From: Acholeplasmataceae bacterium
Lineage (GTDB): Bacteria > Bacillota_I > Bacilli_A > Acholeplasmatales > Acholeplasmataceae
Reading direction: 5' to 3'
Assembly (NCBI GenBank): GCA_023264085.1
Contig: JALQTF010000031.1
Span: 1-27,119, forward strand
Length of the DNA stretch: 27,119 nt
This document shows, piece after piece, positions 1 to 6,940 of the stretch. Both the position numbers and the translations under genes were made by a program. A model generated the notes under the pieces. It did not search any database. It was not told where the DNA came from and worked only from the letters and a program-made list of their open reading frames with translations. Each line of letters starts with the position of its first letter. The first letter of the stretch is position 1.

Positions 1-347
1 TGAAATCCAAAATATTTTTTCATCGCAACAAAGTCTGCATGTCCAGGTCTAGGATGAGATTTTAAATGTTCATAGTCTTTAGATTGAACATCTTTATTTT
101 CAATCATGATATGAATAGGGGATCCGGTTGCTTTACCATTAAATACACCAGATGTAATTTTAAAGTCATCTTTTTCAATGCGTGCAGTCGTCCCAACAGC
201 GCCAGGACGTCTTTTTGAAAGATCATTTGAAATACGATCTAAATCGATTTCGGTTCCTGGTTTCATGCCATCAACAACAACACCGATGGCATCTTGATGA
301 GATTCTCCGTAAAGTGTCACCTGAAATATTTTTCCAAATGTATTCAT
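1..347 (-). CDS. aroC: Chorismate synthase, N-terminal part (cut by left edge)
   Basis: Chorismate synthase converts 5-enolpyruvylshikimate-3-phosphate to chorismate with reduced FMN, the last common step of aromatic synthesis. The 115 visible residues begin MNTFGKIFQVTLYGESHQDA, matching the family start with its GESH signature (the catalytic His is in GESH). They continue with SKRRPGAVGTTARIEKDDF, a GVFNGKATGSPIHIMIENKD segment and HPRPGHADF, all in family order. The start ATG (347-345) overlaps the aroE TGA stop in an ATGA arrangement, so translation is probably coupled. This is the last gene of the operon visible here; the C-terminal two thirds lie beyond the edge. Confidence 0.96.
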   Translation of the reverse strand, partial: MNTFGKIFQVTLYGESHQDAIGVVVDGMKPGTEIDLDRISNDLSKRRPGAVGTTARIEKDDFKITSGVFNGKATGSPIHIMIENKDVQSKDYEHLKSHPRPGHADFVAMKKYFGF

Positions 348-1114
348 GTTAAGACTCCTTTTATAGTTTCAATAAGTTCTGGTGTCTGATCCATGGTTTC
401 ACCAGTAAATAATTCATAACTTCTTATCGCTTGATAAATAAGCATCATGATGCCATTATAGGATAATTCTGCCATCGACATCAATGCTGTTTTTTTATAA
501 TAAATTAAGTCAATGACCATCTTTGGTTGGCATGACATATCTCTCAATTGTTGAATATGATTTTGATCAAAATCATGACTTGTTGTTTGAATAATGATTT
601 CACATGATTGAATAATTGAATCTTCATACGTATACTCATTTTTGGTAATAGGCGTTCTTTTTGATGATGCACGTTTAAAAATAATTGGCTCTATGCCATG
701 TTTTTTTAACACATAATACACTGATTTTGCAGCACCACCATTACCAAACATACATATGTTTTTATTCTTTAAAGTAATTTGATGACTCGCTAATAACGCT
801 TCAAAGCCATAGGCATCTGTATTATCTCCAATGATCTTACCGTTTCTTAAATATATCGTATTAACAGACCCTATTTTTTGTGCTGTTAGAGATAATGTAT
901 CACAATAGTCTATCACTAATTCTTTGTAAGGTTTTGTCACTTGAAGTCCTTGAATCTCGCCATTTCTAAGCATCTCCATGTAATTTGAGATTTCATGAGA
1001 ATCGACATCAAATAGTTGATAGTTAAGTGCCTGTCCAGTATGTAATGGAAATTGCTTAAATATTTTAGGTGATTGACTGTAAGCAATATTTTTGCCTAAC
1101 AAACCAAACATCAT
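344..1114 (-). CDS. aroE: Shikimate dehydrogenase
   Basis: Reduces 3-dehydroshikimate to shikimate with NADPH. The 256-residue protein is slightly short for the family (about 270). The N-terminal substrate domain has YSQSPKIF (shikimate-binding serines), LQVTKPYKE (catalytic Lys region) and IGSVNTIY; GDNTDAYGF carries the catalytic Asp. The NADP Rossmann loop is GNGGAAKS near residue 124, followed by a short C-terminal helix with the YQAIRSYELFTGE signature. There are two adjacent ATG codons at the start. The first (1114) overlaps the chorismate mutase stop as ATGA, and the stop overlaps aroC the same way. Identification is firm; YdiB or quinate preference cannot be excluded from sequence, but the operon argues for AroE. 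Confidence 0.93.
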   Translation of the reverse strand: MMFGLLGKNIAYSQSPKIFKQFPLHTGQALNYQLFDVDSHEISNYMEMLRNGEIQGLQVTKPYKELVIDYCDTLSLTAQKIGSVNTIYLRNGKIIGDNTDAYGFEALLASHQITLKNKNICMFGNGGAAKSVYYVLKKHGIEPIIFKRASSKRTPITKNEYTYEDSIIQSCEIIIQTTSHDFDQNHIQQLRDMSCQPKMVIDLIYYKKTALMSMAELSYNGIMMLIYQAIRSYELFTGETMDQTPELIETIKGVLT

Positions 1115-1365
1115 TTTTGATAGTCCTTTGAGACGCGCATCAATGTTTCAAAAAGTTCTATGACATAGGGTTCTAATGCTTTATTTTGTAATCTTGAAAC
1201 CACTTTAGCAATCACTTGAGCTTCTCTATTTTGATCAAGAACATTGGCTTGATTCTTTTTTTTCAACATGCCAATATCTTTTACGATTTCCATACGAGAT
1301 TCAAAAAGTTGAATCATCTCTGCATCAATCGCATCGATTTTATTTCTTAACTTTTCAATTGTCAT
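1111..1365 (-). CDS. Chorismate mutase, AroQ class, monofunctional
   Basis: Rearranges chorismate to prephenate, the branch toward Phe and Tyr. It is an 84-residue all-helical protein with the AroQ pattern: LRNKIDAIDAEMIQLFESR in helix 1 (catalytic Arg region), a Lys in IGMLKKK, then VLDQNREAQV and a final helix. There is no fused prephenate dehydratase or DAHP synthase domain; those activities are separate genes or outside the window. The ATG at 1365 has AGGAGG eight bases upstream inside the aroA coding end (11-base overlap), and the stop forms ATGA with aroE. Confidence 0.9.
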   Translation of the reverse strand: MTIEKLRNKIDAIDAEMIQLFESRMEIVKDIGMLKKKNQANVLDQNREAQVIAKVVSRLQNKALEPYVIELFETLMRVSKDYQK

Positions 1366-2596
1366 GGATAATGCCTCCTAATGATTGAAACACTTCATAA
1401 AATTGTGGGTATGATTTGTTAATGGCATCTGCATCTTCTAGTATAATTTCTCCTTGGGCACGAATGGATGCAATTGCAATCGCCATTGCAATTCTATGAT
1501 CATTTTGTGATGATAATCTTAGATTTCCTTTAAAAGAAGAAACACCTGTAACTTCTAATACATTATTTTTATAATTTGTGGTTACACCTAATGTTGATAA
1601 CATTGTGATCATGGTATGTAATCTATCAGACTCTTTATATGTGAGTCGATCTACATTCAAAAATGTTGTTGTGCCCTTAGAGAGTCCAGAAAGCATCATA
1701 AGAATTGGACCTAAATCTGGAATATCATCCAAATCAATGGTAATACCATACGTAACGGATGGGAATGCAAGCCAACCCTCTTCATGCCACTGAATTTTAC
1801 CACCCATTGATTGAAGAATGTCAACGATGGCATAATCACCTTGTAAAGATGTTTTCTTAAGTCCTGTTACATGAATTTTTTCTCCGATGATACCTGCCAC
1901 TAAGAAAAATGCTGCTTGTGAGTAATCTCCTTCAATAGAAAGTGTTGTTGGTATATATTGTTGATTTTTAGCAATCACATAAGTACGATCACGTTTTTCT
2001 ACATGAACACCAAATTGCTTCATTACATCTAGTGTTAAATTGACATAAGATGATGATGTTTCATCTTTTATAACGCGAATTTCTACATCTTTTTTTAATA
2101 AGGGGCTCATCATGAGTAACCCTGAAATAAATTGTGAACTCTTTGAGCCATCCACGTCAAAAACATTGGTGTTTATTGGACCAAAGACTTGAAGATGTTG
2201 AGCATCTATTTTCTTAATTTGGTCTTTAAAGAGCGTTTCATAAACATCTAATGGTCTTTCAAATAATCTTTTGATACCTGTAAACGTCACAGTTTCAAAT
2301 TGTGCCATTGCATAGGGTATCAGCATTCTTAATGTAGACCCAGAAGCAAAACATTGGACTGCTTCTCCATTATAATTTCTATGGTTTGTTTGAATGGTAT
2401 CACCTTCAAAGATTGTCCCAAAATGTTTTAGTGCATCTTTAGTCGCATCCACGTCTTCAGATATTGGCAAATCATGTATCGTCGATTTGCCTTGTGCCAT
2501 ACTTGCAATAATTAAAGCACGATGGGCATATGATTTAGATGGAATTATCTTAACAGTGCCACATAAAAAGCTTGGTGTAAACGTAATGACTTTCAT
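1355..2596 (-). CDS. aroA: 3-phosphoshikimate 1-carboxyvinyltransferase (EPSP synthase)
   Basis: Transfers enolpyruvate from PEP to shikimate-3-phosphate. The 413-residue length is normal. Signatures in order are PSKSYAHRALIIASMA (substrate Lys and Ser), ASGSTLRMLIPYA (PEP/glyphosate loop), RPLDVYETLF, DGSKSSQFISGLLM, EGDYSQAAFF, the catalytic-Asp region DIPDLGPILMML, LTYKESDRLH (catalytic Glu) and NDHRIAMA. The glyphosate loop has Ala-Ser-Gly where many enzymes have Asn-Ala/Ser-Gly, so glyphosate response cannot be predicted. The start ATG overlaps the aroB stop by four bases (ATGA); the 3' end overlaps the chorismate mutase gene. Confidence 0.95.
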   Translation of the reverse strand: MKVITFTPSFLCGTVKIIPSKSYAHRALIIASMAQGKSTIHDLPISEDVDATKDALKHFGTIFEGDTIQTNHRNYNGEAVQCFASGSTLRMLIPYAMAQFETVTFTGIKRLFERPLDVYETLFKDQIKKIDAQHLQVFGPINTNVFDVDGSKSSQFISGLLMMSPLLKKDVEIRVIKDETSSSYVNLTLDVMKQFGVHVEKRDRTYVIAKNQQYIPTTLSIEGDYSQAAFFLVAGIIGEKIHVTGLKKTSLQGDYAIVDILQSMGGKIQWHEEGWLAFPSVTYGITIDLDDIPDLGPILMMLSGLSKGTTTFLNVDRLTYKESDRLHTMITMLSTLGVTTNYKNNVLEVTGVSSFKGNLRLSSQNDHRIAMAIAIASIRAQGEIILEDADAINKSYPQFYEVFQSLGGIIHDN

Positions 2597-3576
2597 ATAA
2601 TTTTTATAAAAGGATTCCCAATAGACTGAATCAATACAAATTGTAACCCATCTTTTCGTTGTTTTTTGTCAGACTGCATTTGTTTTTCATACATTTCGAT
2701 ATCACCAATTTGAATATTTAATAATTCATATTGATTCAGAAGATTTTCGACTTCTCTTTCTAAAGTGTGTTCTGTTATTTGATATTCAATACCTTTTTTT
2801 ATCGCATACATCATGCCATGACTAATGGCTTCGCCATGTTTGATGGTTTCATAGTTCATCACTTTTTCTATGGCATGACCAAGTGTATGACCAAAATTCA
2901 AAAACATGCGTTCATGCGACTCAAATGGATCTTTTTTCACAATATCGATTTTCACTTGTAATGCACGCCTAATGACTTCTTCTATAGGGTGTTTAGGATT
3001 TTTTAGTTGATTAAAAAGCTCTGAATCACCAATAAGAGATGCTTTAATGATTTCTGCATACCCATTATGACGTTCACGCTTTGTGAGTGTGTTTAAAAAA
3101 TTAACATCTATATGAACAAATGAGGGATCATAAAAATGACCGATCAAATTTTTACCTTGACGGGTGTTAATACCTACTTTAGATCCAACCGAGCTATCTA
3201 CCATTGCAAGTAATGTTGTGGGTACTTGAATAAAGTCAACACCTCTTAATAAAGAGGCTGCAACAAACCCGGCTAGATCTCCAACAACACCACCACCTAC
3301 GGCTATTATCACATCATCTCTTTTGATTTGGTGATCTAAAAAGTTATCACAAATCGTTTGATATACTTCTAGGGATTTTGACGTTTCACCTGGTTTAATC
3401 ACATGGATTACTGTCTTTTTCATGTCAAATACATCATTAAAAAAGTCTTGATGTAAAGTATAAACATGCGCATCTGTAACGATAAAAACACGTGCATAAT
3501 TTCTTAGTTTTTCAATAAGTAATAGATGATTGTTGTTTGTAATATGAATATCATAATTCAAATCACGTAGGATCAT
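2593..3576 (-). CDS. aroB: 3-dehydroquinate synthase
   Basis: Cyclises DAHP to 3-dehydroquinate using NAD and a divalent metal. Motifs in order: PGETSKSLEVY, GGGVVGDLAGFVAASLLRG (NAD-binding glycine loop), PTTLLAMVDSSVGSKVGIN, a metal-ligand Glu in GYAEIIKASLI, FGHTLGHAIEK and KHGEAISHGMMYA with metal-binding histidines. The frame stays open to a TTG at 3582, but AAAGGA at 3590-3585 is eight bases from the ATG at 3576, so I prefer that start (327 residues). It overlaps the 3' end of the dehydrogenase gene by about 14 bases, and its stop overlaps the aroA start. Confidence 0.95.
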   Translation of the reverse strand: MILRDLNYDIHITNNNHLLLIEKLRNYARVFIVTDAHVYTLHQDFFNDVFDMKKTVIHVIKPGETSKSLEVYQTICDNFLDHQIKRDDVIIAVGGGVVGDLAGFVAASLLRGVDFIQVPTTLLAMVDSSVGSKVGINTRQGKNLIGHFYDPSFVHIDVNFLNTLTKRERHNGYAEIIKASLIGDSELFNQLKNPKHPIEEVIRRALQVKIDIVKKDPFESHERMFLNFGHTLGHAIEKVMNYETIKHGEAISHGMMYAIKKGIEYQITEHTLEREVENLLNQYELLNIQIGDIEMYEKQMQSDKKQRKDGLQFVLIQSIGNPFIKII

Positions 3577-4396
3577 TTTCAAAATCCTTTCTTTTTTCTC
3601 TCGATGATCTCAATAAATTCATGAGTGTTTCTTGGTCATTGTTTTTTATAGCCTTTTCAAGATCATTTAAATGCTTTTTAAATATATCCACTGCATGAAG
3701 TAAATCTTGTTGATTACTCAAAAAAAGTTCTGTCCATAATTTTTCATTGATATTCGCAATTCTTGTGAGATCTCTAAAAGAGTCTCCAGTAAATCTGTGA
3801 CTTTCTGATGGATAACCAAGCATCAAACTAACTGCAATCATGTGTGTGAGTTGAGAAGTATATGCAATCATCTGATCGTGCAATGAAACAGAAATTCTCG
3901 TTAATGTTTTAAAACCTAATTGCTTCCCAATGATTTCAATAAGTTCATAGTCTGTCAAAGATGCACGTTCTGATTCAATAATCAAAAAATGATTATTCAA
4001 AAACATGTCTGGATCGCGATGTTGATATCCTTCTTTCGCGCGACCTGCCATTGGGTGATGAGAAACATAATGCAAATCTTCTCGTAATACAGATTCTATG
4101 TCATGAACCACAGACTGTTTTACTCCAGATATATCTGTAATAAATGCACCTTTTTTGAATAAATGTACATGATCTTTTACAAAAGTGACATTGTGTTCAG
4201 GATATAAAGATAAGATGACAACATCTGCAGAAGATAGTCTTGATAAATTAGAGTTATCTAAAATCACTCCATCTTCTTGTGCGGCTTTTACATAATTCGG
4301 ATTAATATCATAACCATATACTTGGTGTCCTTTTTGAGTGAGTTTTTCGGCATAAGACGCACCCATTAAACCAAGTCCCACAACAAATATTTTCAT
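3563..4396 (-). CDS. tyrA: Prephenate dehydrogenase (NAD-dependent, TyrA family)
   Basis: Oxidatively decarboxylates prephenate to 4-hydroxyphenylpyruvate, the tyrosine-specific step. The 277-residue protein starts with a Rossmann motif VVGLGLMGASYAEKL and the acidic GYDINP strand end. It then has SHHPMAGRAKEGY (substrate-binding His) and a helical C-terminal half with HDQMIAYTSQLTHMIAVSL, typical of TyrA. No ACT domain follows, so allosteric control is not obvious; a tyrosine attenuator upstream could compensate. It is the second operon gene; its ATG overlaps the DAHP synthase TGA stop by four bases. Confidence 0.92.
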   Translation of the reverse strand: MKIFVVGLGLMGASYAEKLTQKGHQVYGYDINPNYVKAAQEDGVILDNSNLSRLSSADVVILSLYPEHNVTFVKDHVHLFKKGAFITDISGVKQSVVHDIESVLREDLHYVSHHPMAGRAKEGYQHRDPDMFLNNHFLIIESERASLTDYELIEIIGKQLGFKTLTRISVSLHDQMIAYTSQLTHMIAVSLMLGYPSESHRFTGDSFRDLTRIANINEKLWTELFLSNQQDLLHAVDIFKKHLNDLEKAIKNNDQETLMNLLRSSREKRKDFENDPT

Positions 4397-5412
4397 TTTC
4401 TAATACGTTCCATTAATGCTTTCAACTGATGAATCTTATCCATCATCGAAAGATATTTGTCTAATTTTAACGATTGTGCACCATCACTGTAAGCAATTTC
4501 AGGTTGGGGATGAATTTCTACAATAAGTCCATCTGCTCCAACAGCGACACTTGCGAGTGATAAATCTTCAATCATTGAATATTTTCCTGCAGCATGTGAT
4601 GGATCAATAATTACGGGTAAGTGAGAAAGTTCTCTCACTGCAAGTACTGAACTAATATCGAGTGTGTTTCTAGTATACTTTTCAAATGTGCGTATACCTC
4701 GTTCACATAAAATGACCGATTCATTGCCACCTGCCATAATGTATTCTGCAGACATTAGCCATTCTTCGATCGTTGCAGATAATCCTCTTTTTAATAAAAT
4801 CGGTTTTCTCGATTGTCCAAGTGCCTTTAATAATTGGAAATTTTGCATGTTTCTCGCACCGACTTGGATGATATCCACATATGATTCAAAATGAGGTAAA
4901 TCATCAGATGCCATAATTTCACTTACAACCTTAAGGTCAAATTGATTTGCCACACGTCGTAACATTTTTAGGCCTTCAAGGCCATGACCTTGAAAGCTAT
5001 AAGGAGATGTTCTCGGTTTAAAAGCTCCACCTCTTAAAATTGTGCCACCACCTTCTTTAACTGCTTTAGCTGTTTCAATCAAAAGTGGTTCTGTTTCAAC
5101 TGAGCATGGTCCAGCCATCATTTGAAAATGACCACCACCAATTTTAACGTTATCGCCTAAGTCAATAACGGTGTCATCTTTTTTAAAACTTCGGCTGGCT
5201 TTTTTAAATGGTGTCTGAATACGTGTGACTTTAAACACACCTTCATAAGCATACATATCTCTTTCATCAAGGGCTGCAGTATCTCCAATGACACCAAAAA
5301 CAATCACTTGATCTGATGAAACATCTTTGATTTCGTATCCTTTATTGATGAGTTCTTTTGTGATTTTATTGTATTGATCTTTCGTTGCACCATTTTTTAA
5401 CTGAATAATCAT
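4393..5412 (-). CDS. aroF: DAHP synthase, type I-beta with N-terminal ferredoxin-like regulatory domain
   Basis: Condenses PEP and erythrose-4-phosphate to DAHP, committing carbon to the shikimate pathway. The 339-residue protein has an N-terminal regulatory domain (residues 1 to about 90, starting MIIQLKNGATKDQYNKI) of the kind fused to Thermotoga-type enzymes, where Tyr or Phe inhibits. The TIM barrel follows: MMAGPCSVE, LRGGAFKPRTSPYSFQG, QVGARNMQNF, ILLKRGLSATIEEWL, ILCERGIRTFE, IDPSHAAGK and IVEIHPQPE, which include the PEP and metal ligands. The ATG at 5412 is preceded by AAAGGAG at a good distance. It is the first structural gene after the tyrosine leader. The symbol aroF/aroG/aroA varies between genomes. 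Confidence 0.95.
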   Translation of the reverse strand: MIIQLKNGATKDQYNKITKELINKGYEIKDVSSDQVIVFGVIGDTAALDERDMYAYEGVFKVTRIQTPFKKASRSFKKDDTVIDLGDNVKIGGGHFQMMAGPCSVETEPLLIETAKAVKEGGGTILRGGAFKPRTSPYSFQGHGLEGLKMLRRVANQFDLKVVSEIMASDDLPHFESYVDIIQVGARNMQNFQLLKALGQSRKPILLKRGLSATIEEWLMSAEYIMAGGNESVILCERGIRTFEKYTRNTLDISSVLAVRELSHLPVIIDPSHAAGKYSMIEDLSLASVAVGADGLIVEIHPQPEIAYSDGAQSLKLDKYLSMMDKIHQLKALMERIRK

Positions 5413-5432
5413 GTTGTTTCTCCTTTTTATAT

Positions 5433-5461
5433 AAAAAAAATTCCTGGAACAACCAAGAATT
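5433..5461 (-). terminator. Intrinsic terminator of the aro leader (attenuator)
   Basis: On the minus strand, AATTCTTGG (5461-5453) pairs with CCAGGAATT (5447-5439) in a nine-pair stem with one G-U, loop TTGTT, followed at once by eight Us (5440-5433). It lies just before the ribosome site of the DAHP synthase gene and after the leader peptide, so it would stop transcription before the operon. Confidence 0.88.
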
Positions 5462-5525
5462 CATGATCATGTTTGGCGTTCCTATGTATCAACAGAAAAG
5501 GAATGCCTCATAAGACAATTCCTTA
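5439..5525 (-). promoter_or_regulatory. Alternating hairpins of a ribosome-mediated tyrosine attenuator
   Basis: Five segments can pair in two exclusive ways on the minus strand. Segment 1 (5524-5513, overlapping the leader stop codon) pairs with segment 2 (5508-5498) through eleven base pairs and one bulge. Segment 2 can instead pair with segment 3 in eight of nine positions (GGCATTCCT with AGGAACGCC). Segment 3 (GGAACGCCAA, 5482-5473) pairs with segment 4 (TTGGTTGTTCC, 5456-5446), which would break the terminator stem. So 1:2 plus 3:4 permits readthrough, and 2:3 plus the terminator stops transcription. A ribosome finishing the peptide at UAA would mask segment 1 and favour termination; one stalled on Tyr codons leaves it free. 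The pairings are seen; the switching is inferred. Confidence 0.78.
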
Positions 5526-5564
5526 CATACTATATGCATAATAATAAGTTTGAGTTGAAAACAT
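5523..5564 (-). CDS. Tyrosine leader peptide, 13 residues
   Basis: A short reading frame, MFSTQTYYYAYSM then TAA, lies in the transcribed leader of the aro operon. Four of its last seven residues are Tyr, with three consecutive TAT codons. GAGG (5576-5573) sits eight bases upstream of the ATG. The UAA overlaps the first arm of the attenuator hairpins. The composition matches the operon product, since prephenate dehydrogenase is the second gene. It is too short for protein homology; the support is its position, ribosome site, Tyr density and the downstream terminator. The peptide is probably a sensor with no other function. Confidence 0.82.
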   Translation of the reverse strand: MFSTQTYYYAYSM

Positions 5565-5593
5565 AAAAACGACCTCATGTTGCGTTTGTGTTA

Positions 5594-5622
5594 ATAGTAT
5601 CACATTCAAGTTTAAATTACAA
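5594..5622 (-). promoter_or_regulatory. Promoter of the aro operon
   Basis: TTGTAA (5622-5617) and TACTAT (5599-5594) are separated by 17 bases. Transcription would start near 5587, about 20 bases before the leader peptide ATG. An alternative reading uses the extended -10 TGTGATACT in the same place. No terminator is visible between rlmH and this promoter, so some readthrough from rlmH into the leader is possible. Confidence 0.65.
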
Positions 5623-5632
5623 TATACCTTGC

Positions 5633-6043
5633 TTATTTATGATAAGGATGATGCTGTTTGATCTTTTCACAACGAAATATTTGTTCCACCAACATAAGTC
5701 TTGCAAGTTGATGTGGAAATGTCATTTTAGAAAACGAAAGCTGATGCTTAGCAATCGTTTTGACATTATCATCTAGACCTTCAGAACCACCAACAACAAA
5801 AACTGTATCCAAATGATCTTGATAAAGTGCACAAAAGCCATATGTATCCACTTCTTTTCCTTCAATTGCACAAACAATCACTTGATTTGACTCTTTAATG
5901 TATTTTAAAATTTCTAAACTTTCTTTTTGCTTGTTTGACTCTTTGATTTCAATCACTTTAACATGCTTGAGTTGCTTGTGATAGTGCTCAAAAGATGCTT
6001 TAATACCAGCAGTTTGAAGTTTTCCTACAGCAATAATGGTCAT
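5633..6043 (-). CDS. rlmH: 23S rRNA (pseudouridine-1915-N3)-methyltransferase
   Basis: SPOUT-class methyltransferase that modifies pseudouridine 1915 in helix 69 of 23S rRNA on assembled 70S ribosomes, using SAM. It starts MTIIAVGKLQ; the knotted SAM site is VFVVGGSEGLDD; then come LSFSKMTFPHQLARLMLVEQIFR and the terminal HHPYHK found in nearly all RlmH. At 136 residues it is about 20 shorter than usual, trimmed in the central part, but all core motifs are kept. The ATG overlaps the stop of the upstream WalJ-type gene (ATGA); the two are neighbours in many Firmicutes. Confidence 0.94.
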   Translation of the reverse strand: MTIIAVGKLQTAGIKASFEHYHKQLKHVKVIEIKESNKQKESLEILKYIKESNQVIVCAIEGKEVDTYGFCALYQDHLDTVFVVGGSEGLDDNVKTIAKHQLSFSKMTFPHQLARLMLVEQIFRCEKIKQHHPYHK

Positions 6044-6810
6044 AATGACACCTTACTTATTTCATATTGTCTTGCATAAACAATCTCTAGTTGGAGTGGT
6101 CTATGAATATGTCTTACGATAGCCCGCTCAATTTCTAAATCTGAATTACAATCTTCAGAGATATGCGTGATCATCCAAATTGTATGCTTATCACCCATTA
6201 ATTGATTGATGAGCGTTGAAGCATCATCGTTAGATAAATGCCCTTTTTCTCCAAGTATTCTTTTTTTGAGTTGCATCGGTCTTGGAGATTGTAACAACAA
6301 CTCCGGATGATGATTTGATTCTATCATATAGACATCGGCATGTTTGAGCAACGCATAATTCGAAATGTCAATATATCCTGTATCAGCACCATGCACAACT
6401 TTTTTATCATTGTGTTCGATGACAAATCCAACAGGTTCTTTTGCATCATGAGACAATAAAAAAGGTGTAATTTTCATTGTTTCAATGAAAAAAGATTGAT
6501 ATGGTTGAATGATAATGAGCGTATTTTTCACATATGATTGGACTTCTTTTGATAAGCCTTCATACGTACCTTTTGTCATATAAATATTGGGTTGATTTGT
6601 TTCAAAAAATTTTTTTAATCCTGCCGTGTGATCACTGTGTTCATGTGTAATCAGAACATGGTGGATCTCTGCAACATTCATATTTATTTGACTCAACTTG
6701 TCTTTCATCTTGTTTTTTGAAATTCCAAGGTCAATCAAAATCGTTGTTTCATCGCTATTTAAAAGCGTCATATTACCTTTGGATCCACTTGATAAACTAT
6801 AAATTGTCAT
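6040..6810 (-). CDS. walJ: MBL-fold metallo-hydrolase, WalJ/YycJ-like
   Basis: Metallo-beta-lactamase fold protein of 256 residues. It opens with MTIYSLSSGSKGNMTLL, typical of YycJ/WalJ, then has the metal motif THEHSDH (near residues 55-61), LLSHDAKEPVGFVIE, an Asp ligand in GADTGYI and a late His in MITHISEDC. WalJ proteins are putative DNA exonuclease-like enzymes linked to the WalRK region and DNA replication in Firmicutes. Here the kinase and regulator are absent, leaving only the pairing with rlmH. AGGTG lies five bases before the ATG. The fold is sure; the substrate is not. Confidence 0.85.
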   Translation of the reverse strand: MTIYSLSSGSKGNMTLLNSDETTILIDLGISKNKMKDKLSQINMNVAEIHHVLITHEHSDHTAGLKKFFETNQPNIYMTKGTYEGLSKEVQSYVKNTLIIIQPYQSFFIETMKITPFLLSHDAKEPVGFVIEHNDKKVVHGADTGYIDISNYALLKHADVYMIESNHHPELLLQSPRPMQLKKRILGEKGHLSNDDASTLINQLMGDKHTIWMITHISEDCNSDLEIERAIVRHIHRPLQLEIVYARQYEISKVSL

Positions 6811-6872
6811 GAAATCACCTGTTTGTATTTTAGCATAGTATTATGTGAATTATACTAATCGATTAAAAGTGG

Positions 6873-6901
6873 TTGCATATGAGCTAAAATCATGCTATAT
6901 T
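6873..6901 (+). promoter_or_regulatory. Promoter of the PrsA-like lipoprotein gene
   Basis: TTGCAT (6873-6878), a 17-base spacer and TATATT (6896-6901). TG one base before the -10 hexamer makes an extended -10. It lies 40 bases upstream of the start codon, in the divergent gap with walJ. Confidence 0.7.
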
Positions 6902-6940
6902 ATACCTGCTTGTATTGAGATTGAAGGAGTGTATAAAATA

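Noticed and set aside
1578..1793. Plus-strand reading frames inside aroA and other minus-strand genes
   Set aside because: They are antisense shadows of well-supported genes, with no ribosome sites or recognisable domains.
3577..3582. TTG start for aroB at 3582
   Set aside because: The ribosome site AAAGGA is too close to it, while its distance to the ATG at 3576 is ideal.
5492..5578. Alternative 29-codon leader frame starting at the ATG at 5578
   Set aside because: It has no ribosome site, is not rich in an aromatic residue, and overlaps the ribosome site of the better-supported peptide.
5433..5622. T-box riboswitch upstream of DAHP synthase
   Set aside because: The leader is too short for a stem I specifier loop, and the AGGGUGGNACCGCG box is absent; AGGAACGCC is only a faint likeness. 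The Tyr leader peptide explains the region better.
6845..6940. Upstream 32-codon extension of the PrsA-like protein
   Set aside because: It would place the promoter inside the gene and bury the signal peptide; the ATG at 6941 has GAAGGAG and gives a clean lipoprotein start.
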